A DNA stretch of 32,500 bases from Botryococcus braunii (lineage: Eukaryota; Chlorophyta; Trebouxiophyceae). The first letter of the stretch is position 1. Each line of letters opens with the position of its first letter. Below the pieces are notes generated by a model. The model had not been told where the DNA came from. It ran no database searches and saw only the letters and a list, made by a program, of their open reading frames with translations. The DNA lies in NCBI GenBank assembly GCA_002005505.1, contig KV908452.1, positions 95,001-127,500 on the forward strand, in the 5' to 3' direction. The translations under genes were made by a program, and so were the position numbers. Positions 20,489-32,500 of this stretch are shown here, piece by piece.

Positions 20489-21115
20489 TCCTGGGGGAGC
20501 CAGCCTGGCGCTGGAGCTGCGGGTGGTGCTCAAGATGGTGGCCATATGGTGCTCATGCATGAGCATCATGGCTGCCGCAGTGTGCTTGTGGGGCTTCCGC
20601 CCCCCAATTTCCAGGCACCACAAATTCAGGAGGATGTGAATGCTGGCATTCTGGAAGCGGTTTCGAGATGTTTGAGGGCAACAGAAGAGAGTCTTGCCCA
20701 TGTCAGAGGGTGATAAAGAGTATTGACATACATATGTATTGCATGTCGGTACCCCGGGGGAGCCAGCATGGCGCCGGAGCTCCGGGTGGTGCTGAAGATG
20801 GTGGCCTTGAGCGTCATGTGGCTGCCGCCATGCGCTTCTGGGGCTTCTAAAGGCCCCGCTCCCCATTTTCTGGCACGCCACGTACGAAAAATATTGTAGA
20901 ATTTTCCAGGATTTGAGGGCGACAAACCTGCCTCGGGGCTGCCGCTGTGTGCTTCTGGAGCTTCTGAACCACCGCTCCCCATTTTCTGGCACGCCATGTT
21001 GAAGAAGGTTGTGTTTTTTTTTTTTTTTTTTTTTTTTTTTTGGAGAGGGAAAGGTTTGAGGGCGACAAACCTGCCTCGTGGCTGCCGCTGTGTGCTTCTG
21101 GGGCTTCTGTTAAAG
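20489..21115 (+). repeat. Partial copies of the terminal exon 3' end (left arm)
   Basis: The end of the last exon (GCCAGC(C/A)TGGCGC...GTGCTTCTGGGGCTTCT) recurs at 20489-20600 and 20755-20848. Only its final ~35 bases recur at 20935-20968 and 21078-21112. Each copy is followed by the same 3' flank (CCCC...CATTTTCTGGCA). Frames across them, on both strands, are shadows of the duplicated exon. Confidence 0.85.
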
Positions 21116-21164
21116 CTTTTACGGTACAATTGTTACTATGCATGAAATCGGTGTTTACTCTAGT

Positions 21165-21840
21165 TTGAATGCAGAGCCCAAGCACTTGTTTTTTTTTGTG
21201 TGCTTCGGAAAGCCGGCTATGAAGCTAATCCCAAAGTTAGTAACTTAGTTACCCTGGAATCGTGATCGTGCCGAGTTATGTCGAATTTTATGATAAAAAA
21301 GTCTGATAGCCGTCAAATCGGCCTTTATCCGCTGGTTGGTATGATGCTTTGAATGCAGAGCCCAAGCACGTTGAGTGTGTCTTTGGGTGCTTCAGTGAGC
21401 CGGCCACAAAGCTAGTCCCGAAATTAGCGCCGTAACTGGCTCGTGCCGAGTTATGTCGAATTTTTTATTAACGGTAGGCTTCACTCTCTGTTCTAAGGAA
21501 GTCTGATACATAGGCGTCAAAACGGGCTCCATGCATTGGTTTGTATGAAACTAAACATGCAAGAGCCCAAGCACTCATAATATGTTTTTGAGTCGAAGAC
21601 GAAGCTAATCGTGCCAAGGTATGTCATATTTCTGCGTAAGAAAGTCTGACAGGCGTCGAAACGGCCTTTTTCCATTGGTTTTTAGGCTATTTAGAATGGG
21701 AGCCCAAGCACATTTGAGTATGTTTTTGGTGCTTTGGAGATTCGATTACAAAGCTAATCCAAGGATTATCCCAGAAGCAGGCTCGTACCAAGTTATATTG
21801 AATTTTTGGAAAAGAACTACTGACAGGTGGCCTTTGTCCA
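21165..21840. repeat. Diverged satellite-like tandem repeat, left arm
   Basis: Four units share GAGCCCAAGCAC, GAAGCTAATC, GCCGAGTTATGTCGAATTTT, GTCTGATAG.CGTC and TTTGTATGA words, spaced about 140-205 bp apart. The same array appears inverted at 29820-30480. Confidence 0.8.
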
Positions 21841-23639
21841 TCGAGTTGGAGAATGAAGTTTGTGTGCGTTATGTAGCACGTGCGCGCCTGCACTCCACAT
21901 GTGCTTGCAGTGTTTACAGAGAACGTTTACAGAGCACGGTACAGAGCGCGTTTACAGAGCACGAGTGCTTTTTTAAAATCAACTGTGCCCTTGATAGATG
22001 TATCCCGTTGCCCTTAATAGATGTATCCCGTTGCCCATTGCCTGCGCATGGCATGCGGCTAGGCTATATGAAATATCTGTCTGGAGAGTGTGTACACATT
22101 GCTATGTTTGTCACTAGTAGAAAAAACGATCTTACTCCGATCTGAATTCGGACTGCTTTTTGATTTAGTAGCGATTAAGTACCGGCGGACGATCTTATTC
22201 GGATCCGAATATCCGAATGAGACGCTATCAAGATCGCCAGGCTTTTCAGAGCAAAGTAAGAGAGACCCTGAGAAACGCCTGTTGCATCGTGGTAATCACT
22301 CGCATCTTGTCGGTAATGCGTCAAGGGCCTCAAGTCAAGGCCTTTGCCGTTGATGGAGATACAATTGAAGGTCATAATCTATCATGTCACACATTTCCTA
22401 CTTTAAGACTGTTTTATTGTATTGCCCTCAGAGTTTGTACAACTCCTAAAACAGTAGCGCGGTACGCTGAGTCGGACCGAATCTCCTGAGAATCTCCGTC
22501 GGAAGCATACAACCGTTTGTTTAGTTCGCAGTCAGCATTAGCTTTGTATCCTGGCATGGGCAACACTCTCATGTTTCCGAGGTCATTCTATCCGAGGTCA
22601 TTCTATGCCTGTTTGCACTTGCATTGCTCCGAACGCCGGGGACTCTGCATTTGCATTCCTGTGCCCGCGCATGGCCCCAAAGCGTTTCAAGGCGAGTTCA
22701 CCTTGCTTCGTGTTGCGTTGCTCACATTATGTTTCTGTTGCTCTTTGTATATATCTTTACTGTTGGCAGCTTTAGATCTCTTGCTCTTTCTGTCATGGGG
22801 CGTCGGATGGAATTTTGTTTTTATGGGAGGCTACGGAGTAAATATGGTCTTGAATATGTCGACCGTCCGCGGCCTACTGAACTCGATCTAAAATTTTTCG
22901 ATAATCGTAATGAAATCCGGCGCCGATTCCGATCCGATTAAGATCGATTTTTCTAATAGTGTGTATACACCGCTGTGTGCGAACACCGCTGCCTATTGGG
23001 CGTGCCTGCGCAAGGCATGCGGTTATACCTTAATTTGGCTTCAAAACATATTGTGTTGCACGAATTCAGGAGCGTGGGAACGTATTCTTTGTATTTTGGT
23101 GTGTGGTATATGCATTTCCAACATGCATACACTATGTGTGTCTGTCTGATGTCGACCTAGCCAGGTCGTCTTCGAATGTACCCCGCATGGATGTGAAAGC
23201 CATTGCGTAATTGCTCACAGATCCATGCAGGCACATGATACGTTCAACTGTCCCAAGGCATCTATATGGTCAAGACTTAAGATTACGGCCGTTATTGGCC
23301 GTATGGATGCGTTGGGACAACCAAAACGAACGTGCTTTAAAACCCACAAATTTGTGGGCTACTGCGCCCAAATCCGCTGGTTTCATGCACCTCGGGAATC
23401 CCTTAGATCTAAAAGCGTATGAAAGGTTGGACATGCATGTACTTGCATGAGGGACGTCGAGATGTTTAGACCGGCTTAATCGCCTATTTTTGGTTGTGGT
23501 AAAGAAATTTTGGTTTTGAGGCTAGATCTAGGTCTAGACCGACTTCATCGCCTTTTTTAGATTGCGGATTGTGGAAGAAACTTTGATTTTGAGGCTCTAC
23601 TGCTCCCACATCCGCTGGTTTCATGCACCTTGGGGATCA
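21841..23639. other. Arm sequence without a recognised gene
   Basis: Unique-looking AT-rich sequence shared with the right arm. Frames at 22217-22489 and 22517-22891 have counterparts in the right arm (29133-29550 and 28744-29121), but the second lacks an ATG and no motif is visible. About 95% identity alone would keep such frames open. The phrase CATCCGCTGGTTTCATGCACCT occurs twice, at about 23370 and 23610. Confidence 0.5.
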
Positions 23640-23962
23640 CTCCAGGGTTCTTCAGTGGGGCCACCTTTGGCCATTTACGTGGCACGATGTGGGCTGCCTA
23701 GTTCACAAGTCTAACTCGCTGTGGTAATTCAAATGTGCCACCTCTATTGGTACTCTCTTGCGTCTCTTCTTGGCATGTGTACACACACGTGTGGTGCCTG
23801 CCTGTTCGTATGCGTGTACATGTAAGGTCTGGCATCTATGGGTGTTTTCCCCATCTTCCACAAGCTAGGCCTAGGCCCCCCTCCGAAGGATTTAGAAAAT
23901 GATTTTCCTACTATGGTACGGATCATCCGGATGATCCTTGGGGTTCGTCCGTACGCTCCGGG

Positions 23963-23965
<3 letters not shown>
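23640..23965 (+). repeat. Dispersed repeat, copy 2
   Basis: It matches 2280-2400 and 2960-3110 in order and orientation but lacks the palindrome and (CA)n insertion of copy 1. Its right edge abuts the point where the helicase reading frame loses similarity to PIF1. Confidence 0.7.
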
Positions 23966-26613
<2,648 letters not shown>

Positions 26614-27106
26614 ACTTCGGATCGTGACGCAACGGTGCTGCCGCCCTCCTTATACAGCTGACGGTTACAGCTGCTGCATATCTTGGAAGGGCCGTTGTAG
26701 AAAGCTTCGCTTGATTAATCTTTTTGATTAATCTTGATTAATTTATCAATTTTGCTGCTGTTGTTAGCTGTGGCAAATTGGAAAGTCGACGTTGCCGCGT
26801 AATGAAGATGCGACGTTGTCGGTTCCGAGCAGGGTCACCTGAGATTAGGTAAGCAAGAGCATGAGGGGGTTCCGCAGCATGCAAGGCAACACAATGTCAG
26901 TGATGGTAACAGGAAGGTCAGTGCCGGACAGCACGCACAATGTGACGGTGATTTGATGCCCATGAAACAGCGGGGGCGTTGAGCTATTTTTGTGGTTATG
27001 GTGGAAGCTTCCAGCCTTAAGGCGGTACCTCTGAGTCGGAGGCGGCAGCAGCTGCGCAGCAGCACGGTGCACTGTACTGCAGCTGGGGAGCAGTGATGTG
27101 GCATGA
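26614..27106. other. Upstream region of the helicase remnant, no gene seen
   Basis: It contains an AT-rich patch with repeated TTGATTAATC (26710-26745). Overlapping minus-strand frames (26835-27203, 26845-27246) show no motif. Confidence 0.5.
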
Positions 27107-27260
27107 GCAGGAGTGCAGGAAGGGTCGAAACATATGTAAGTCGAGCCCAGGAATGGAGGAAGGGGCGAAACATATGTAACTCGAGCAAAGAGGATGGGGC
27201 CATGAAGCCGGAGCAGCGAAGGAGTGCAGGAAGGGTCGATGCTCATCTAACTCGAGCAAC
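27107..27260. repeat. Three-copy tandem repeat (~40-bp core)
   Basis: The core AGGAAGGG(T/G)CGA...ATCTAACTCGAGC (or CATATGTAA(G/C)TCGAGC) occurs at about 27109, 27149 and 27220. The copies differ at several bases. Confidence 0.85.
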
Positions 27261-27440
27261 GAAGAGGGGGACCAAACCGTATAGCCCCGGCTGGGGGCCG
27301 TGGGCAAAAATACGTGTAATCATTAATCGTCCTGTATGGATATGAGGTCAAAGACGTTGCAAAACTGCGCTTGAATTTCCTCAAGTTTGCGGACAGAGGT
27401 CAGCAGCATTTCTTTAGGGCCAAAATTTTAAGGTAGTAAT

Positions 27441-28009
<569 letters not shown>

Positions 28010-28325
28010 CTTTCTTTACAATCCACAATCTAAAAATGGCGATGAAATCGGTCTAAAGATCTCGACGTCCCTCATGCAAGTGTTCGCGTGTCCAACTTTT
28101 CATACGCTTTTAGATCTAAGGGATCCCCGAGGTGCATGAAACCAGCGGATGTGGGCGCAGTAGCCCACAAATTTGTGGGTTTGAAAGCACGTTCGTTTTG
28201 GTCCCAACGCATCCATACGGCCACTTATGGCCGTAATCTTAAGTCTTGACCATATAGATGCCTTGGGACGCACCAAGGCATCTATCTGGTCACACATTCA
28301 CATATGGTCATGTGGTCCATATGGT

Positions 28326-28399
28326 CACACATCCATGCAGGCACATGCTACGGTCAATTGTCGACAATTGAACGTAGCATGTGCCTGCATGGATGTGTG
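28326..28399. repeat. 74-bp near-perfect palindrome
   Basis: Arms 28326-28362 and 28363-28399 meet at GTCGAC with one mismatched pair. The left arm of the long repeat (about 23218-23260) has only a single copy of the CCATGCAGGCACATG(A/C)TACG sequence, so the second half looks like a local inverted duplication. Confidence 0.9.
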
Positions 28400-28659
28400 A
28401 GCAATTACGCAATGGCTTTCACATTTATGCGGGGTACATTCGAAGACGACCTGGCTAGGTCGACATCAGACAGAGACACATAGTGGATGCATGTTAAACA
28501 TGCATATACCACACACCAAAATTCAAAGAATGCGTTCCCACGCTCCTGAATTCGTGCAACACAATATCTTTTGAAGCCAAATTAAGGTATAACCGCATGC
28601 CTTGCGCAGGCACGCCCAATGGGCAGCGCTGTTCACACAAGTAGAAAAATCGATCTTAA

Positions 28660-28737
28660 TCGAATCGGAATCGGCTCCGAATTTCAGTACGATTATCGCC
28701 ATTATCGTACTGAAATTGGGAGCCGATTCCGATTCGA
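28660..28737. repeat. Hairpin: 34-bp stem, 10-bp loop
   Basis: 28660-28693 pairs with 28704-28737 with one mismatch around the loop TATCGCCATT. The corresponding place in the left arm (about 22890-22950) has this sequence once only (CCGATTCCGATCCGATTAAG). Confidence 0.9.
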
Positions 28738-29819
28738 ACAATTTCAGATCGAGTTCAGTAGGCCGCGGTCGACATATTCCTGACCATATTTACCCCGTAC
28801 AGCGTAGCCTCCCATTAAAATAAAATTCCATCCGACGCCCCACGAAAGAAAGAGCAAGAGATCTAAAGCTGCCAACAGTAAAGAGATATACAAAGAGCAA
28901 CAGAAAGATAATGTGAGCAACGCAACACGAAGCAAGGTGAACTCGCCTTGAAGCGCTCTGGGGCCATGCGCGGGCATCGGAATGCAAATGCAGAGTCCCC
29001 GGTGTTCGGAGCAATGCAAGTGCCAAAAGGCATAGAATGACCTCGGATAGGATGACCTCGGAAACATGAGAGTGTTACCCATGCCAGGATATAAAGCTAA
29101 TGCTGACTGCGAACTAAACAAACGGCTGTATCTCAGGAGATTCGGTCCGACTCAGCGTACCGCGCTACAATTTTGAGAGATGTACAAACTCTGAGGGCAA
29201 TACAATAAAACAGTCTTAAAGTAGGAAATGTGTGACATGCTAGATTATGACCTTCAATTGTATCTCCATCAACGGCAAAGGCCTTGACTTGAGGCCCTTG
29301 ACGCATTACCGACAAGATGCGAGTGATTACCACTATGCAACAGGCGTTTCTCCGGGTCTCTCTTATTTTGTTCTGAAAAGCCTGGCGATCTTAATAGCGT
29401 CTCATTCGGATATTCAGATCGGAATAAGATCGTCCGCCGGTACTTAATCGCTACTAAATCGAAAAGCAGTCCAAATTCAGATCGGAGTAAGATCGTTTTT
29501 TCTACTAGTGACAAACATAGCAATGTGTACACCCATATCGGTGTACACACTCAGCGGTGTACCCACTCTCCTGACAGATATTTCATATAGCCTAGCCGCA
29601 TGCCATGCGCATGCAATGGGCAACGGGATACATCTATTAAGGGCACAGTTGATTTCAAAAAAACACTCGTGCTCTGTAAACGCACTCTGTACCGTGCTCT
29701 GTAAACGTTCTCTGTAAACACTGCAAGCACATGTGGAGTGCAGGCGCGCACGTGCTATATAACGCACACCAACTTCACCACTCTTCAACTCGATGGACAA
29801 AGGCCACCTGTCAGTATTT

Positions 29820-30480
29820 CTTTTGCCAAAAATTCAATATAACTTGGTACGAGCCAGCTTCTGGGATAATCCTTGGATTAGCTTTGTAATCGAATCTCCA
29901 AAGCACCAAAAAACATACTCAAATATGGTTGGGCTCCCATTCTAAGTAGCCTACAAACCAATGGATAAAGGCCGTTTCGACGCCTGTCAGACTTTCTTAC
30001 CCAGAAATATGACAGAACTTGGCACATTAGCTTCGTCTTCGACTCAAAAACGTATTAAGAGTGCTTGGGCTCTTGCATTTTTAGTTTCATACAAACCAAT
30101 GCATGAAGCCCGTTTTGACGCCTATATATCAGGCTTCTTTAGAACAGAGAGTGAAGCCTACCGTTAATCAAAAAATCGACATAACTCGGCACGAGCCAAC
30201 TACGGGGCTCATTTCGGGATTAGCTTTGTAGCCGGCTCACCAAAGCACCCAAAGAGACTCTCAACGTGATTGGGCCCTGCATTCAAAGCATCATACCAAC
30301 CAGCGGATAAACGCCGTTTTGACGGCTATCAGACTTTCTTATCAAAACATTCGACATAACTCGGCACGATCCGCATTCGAGGGTAACTAAATTACTAACT
30401 TTGGGATTAGCTTCATAGCCGGCTTTCCAAAGCAAACAAAAAAAAACAAGTGCTAGAGCTCTGCATTCAAACTAGAGTAA
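29820..30480. repeat. Diverged satellite-like tandem repeat, right arm
   Basis: Inverted counterpart of the array at 21165-21840, with four units recognisable by AAGTGCTTGGGCTC-like and CGACATAACTCGGCACGA(G/T)CC words. Confidence 0.8.
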
Positions 30481-30795
30481 TCACCGATTTCATGCATAGT
30501 AACAATTGTACCGTAAAAGCTTTACCAGAAGCCCCAGAAGCACGCAGCGGCAGCCCCGATGTAAAGACAACCATTACCTTGTACTTCATATGCGTGCATG
30601 GGGAGATCCCGTACAGTTCTCTCTGGTTTTCATATATACTTAGATGAACGCGTATACTCTATAATTGGCCGCTCTGCGTCGCGTTTAAGATGAAACCTTC
30701 ACGCATTGTAATCAGTCGGTATCTTCTTCTTCATGAACGGATATGTTTGCCTCAGTCAAATACTCTTCCGCTGATTGCCATAACACACGAGGCTT

Positions 30796-30821
30796 GTTTG
30801 TCGCCCTCAAATCTTTCCCCG

Positions 30822-30861
<40 letters not shown>

Positions 30862-31260
30862 AAAACGCACAACGTTCTTCAACATGGCGTGCCAGAAAAT
30901 GCGGAGCGGTGGTTCAGAGGCCCCAGAAGCACACAGCGGCAGCCACGAGCCTCGTTTGTCGCCCTCAAACCTTTCCCCCTCCAAAAATTAAAAGAAAAAA
31001 AAAAAAAAAAAAAAAAAAACCAAACGTTCTTCAACATGGCGTGCCAGAAAATGGGGAGCGGTGATTCAGAAGCTCCAGAAGCACACAGCGGCAGCCACGA
31101 GCCTCGTTTGTCGCCCTCAAACCTTTCCCCCTCCAAAAATTAAAGAAAAAAAAAAAAAAAAAAAAAAAAAACCAAACGTTCTTCAACATGGCGTGCCAGA
31201 AAATGGGGAGCGGTGGTTCAGAAGCTCCAGAAGCACACAGCGGCAGCCCCGAGGCAGGTT
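30796..31260. repeat. 152-158 bp tandem unit, each with a long poly-A run
   Basis: GTTTGTCGCCCTCAAA recurs at 30796, 30954, 31106 and 31258. Three units contain poly-A runs of 39 (30822-30860), 25 (30995-31019) and 26 (31146-31171) bases. Each is followed by TTCTTCAACATGGCGTGCCA and a fragment of the terminal exon's 3' end in antisense. The left arm has only one such unit (poly-T 21011-21041). Confidence 0.92.
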
Positions 31261-31319
31261 TGTCGCCCTCAAATCCTGGAAAATTCTACAATAATTTTCG
31301 TACATGGCGTGCCAGAAAA

Positions 31320-31700
31320 TGGGGAGCGGGGCCTTTAGAAGCCCCAGAAGCACACGGCGGCAGCCATGACGCTCAAGGCCACCATCTTCAGCACCACCCG
31401 GAGCTCCGGCGCCATGCTGGCTCCTCCGGGGTACCGACATGCAATACATATGTATGCACATACTCTTTATCACCCTCTGACATGGGCAAGACTCTCTTCT
31501 GTCGCCCTCAAACATCTCGAAACCGCTTCCAGAATGCCAGCATTCACATCCTCCTGAATTTGTGGTGACTGGAAATTGGGGGGGGAGGTTCAGAAGCCCC
31601 ATAAGCACACTGCGGCAGCCATGATGCTCATGGCCACCATCTTGAGCACCACTCGCAGCTCCAACGCCAGGCTGGCTCCCCCGGGGTACCGGCATGCCAT
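31320..31700 (-). repeat. Partial copies of the terminal exon 3' end (right arm)
   Basis: Antisense copies of the last exon's end at about 31338-31433 and 31590-31690 mirror 20755-20848 and 20489-20600 of the left arm. Shorter ones at about 30534, 30919, 31068 and 31222 contain only the AGAAGCCCCAGAAGCACAC-type tail. Confidence 0.8.
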
Positions 31701-31833
31701 ACATATGTACATCAAAAAAACACAACCTTCTTATCACCACCAGACACGAGCAGCGCTCTCTGCTCGAGGTCTCAAACGCCAGAATTTACAATATTCTTCA
31801 ATTTGTGGTGCCAGAAAATGGAGGGGCAGTCTT

Positions 31834-32025
31834 TTAGAAGCCCCAGAAGCACACGGCAGCAGCCATGATGCTAGTGGCCACCATCTTGCGCACCACCTGC
31901 AGCTCCAGCGCCAGGCTGGCTCCCAGATTCTCCACCTGCAAGCCCTTGAGCCGCGCGTACTCGTGCCTCTCCATTATCTCCTTCAGCGACAGCCCCACCA
32001 GCGGAATAATGTAACCCAGCGTCAC
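31834..32025 (-). CDS. Second copy of the host gene terminal exon
   Basis: Reads VTLGYIIPLVGLSLKEIMER through AAAVCFWGF and a stop, with three replacements relative to 20150-20341 (LELQVV for LELRVV, VRKM for VLKM, SIMA for SIIA). The acceptor TGGGTAG (plus-strand CTACCCA near 32026) is conserved. A partial 5'-edge copy lies at about 32075-32110. No copy of the other two exons lies on the right within the window, so this is either an orphan exon or the end of a second gene copy extending beyond 32500. Confidence 0.5.
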   Translation of the reverse strand: MTLGYIIPLVGLSLKEIMERHEYARLKGLQVENLGASLALELQVVRKMVATSIMAAAVCFWGF

Positions 32026-32222
32026 CTACCCAGCCGCAGCCAGCCCCCCACAGTCCTCACTACCTCTCACACAGCGACAGCCCCACCAGGGGAATGATGT
32101 GACCCAGCGTCCCCTGCCCAGCAGCCAACCCCCCTCCATGCCTCATTACACGTGCCCGGGCCGGCGGCCACGGCACCGCATTCCTCATTACGCGCCACCT
32201 GATCAGCAGCCCCCCCCCCCCC

Positions 32223-32500
32223 CCGACGCCCCGGCCCACAAGCTCGCACTGTGTCCTGCGGGGGAAATAAAAAACATGACTGATGTTTGTTTTTCCGTAC
32301 CGCGGACGCCGCGTACGGTCGGTACGGTCCAACGGGGCCCCGGGGGGTTTTGTTTTTGTGTGTTTTCCTTTTTTTTTCTTGTTTGTTTGGGGTGGGGGGG
32401 GGTGGGGGGGCTGGGGGTTGGACTTAGCCCATAGAGTTGTACTAGCGACAGGGAGCGGGGGGTGAGGGGGAGTAGCGGTACATACCCCAGGGTTAGCATT
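32223..32500. other. Low-complexity edge, no gene seen
   Basis: Contains an AATAAA at about 32264-32269 (plus strand), GGTACGGTC-type repeats (32290-32330), poly-T and a G-rich stretch 32389-32417. No coding feature is supported. Confidence 0.5.

Larger units (their letters stand above)
28010..32222. repeat. Right arm of a long inverted repeat
   Basis: Reverse-complement partner of 19961-23575. It is about 600 bp longer because it carries extra poly-A tandem units (30796-31260), a roughly 235-bp segment at about 30560-30795 absent from the left arm, and two locally inverted duplications (28326-28399, 28660-28737). Differences in sequence and copy number between arms argue against a fold-back assembly artefact. 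Confidence 0.88.

Noticed and set aside
22517..22891. A 124-codon frame conserved in both inverted-repeat arms (28744-29121)
   Set aside because: It has no ATG start and no recognisable family, and at about 95% arm identity an open frame is expected to persist by chance.

Overview
The window is nuclear DNA of a eukaryote. It has spliceosomal introns with GTAAGT/GTATGT donors, long dinucleotide microsatellites, minisatellites, retroelement and Helitron-type sequence, and no bacterial-style operons. A PAT/Kangaroo-like tyrosine-recombinase retrotransposon and GC-rich short-intron genes point to a green alga (chlorophyte). That is an inference from element type, not a marker-gene assignment.

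Layout. 1-5129: repeat-rich DNA without a convincing gene. It holds a poly-A run, a 120-134 bp tandem duplication, a dispersed repeat containing an 86-bp perfect palindrome and a (CA)n tract, a second palindrome, and two tandem arrays. 5130-13460: an apparently complete Kangaroo-like DIRS retrotransposon with split direct repeats (A1 ... B1-A2-B2). It carries an intron-containing gag-like region, a reverse transcriptase/RNase H gene with a CCCH-finger ORF just upstream, and a three-exon tyrosine recombinase gene on the opposite strand that converges on pol. 13461-16760: AT-richer DNA with several tandem arrays. 16776-20341: plus-strand exons of an unrecognised, probably membrane-associated gene. 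Its introns are filled with (GT)n, (CT)n and poly-C/T/G tracts and with repeated partial copies of the exon edges, splice sites included. 19961-23575 and 28010-32222: two arms of a roughly 4-kb inverted repeat, about 95% identical where compared by eye. Each carries the terminal exon of that gene and a diverged 140-200 bp tandem repeat. 23640-27770: the spacer between the arms. It holds a second copy of the dispersed repeat from 2262-3110, a decayed and truncated minus-strand Helitron/PIF1 helicase gene, and a (CA)n-(GA)n block. 32223-32500: low-complexity sequence.

How the parts work together. In the retroelement, Gag, RT/RNase H and recombinase would make and insert a circular DNA copy. The split repeats and the absence of a target duplication fit that route. 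The element is young (A1/A2 about 98%, B1/B2 1 mismatch in 131) but has one in-frame TAG in pol and unresolved frame changes in gag. The most unusual features are the exon-edge duplications of the host gene and the long inverted repeat that carries the gene's last exon on both arms. Hairpins found only in the right arm look like local inverted duplications.
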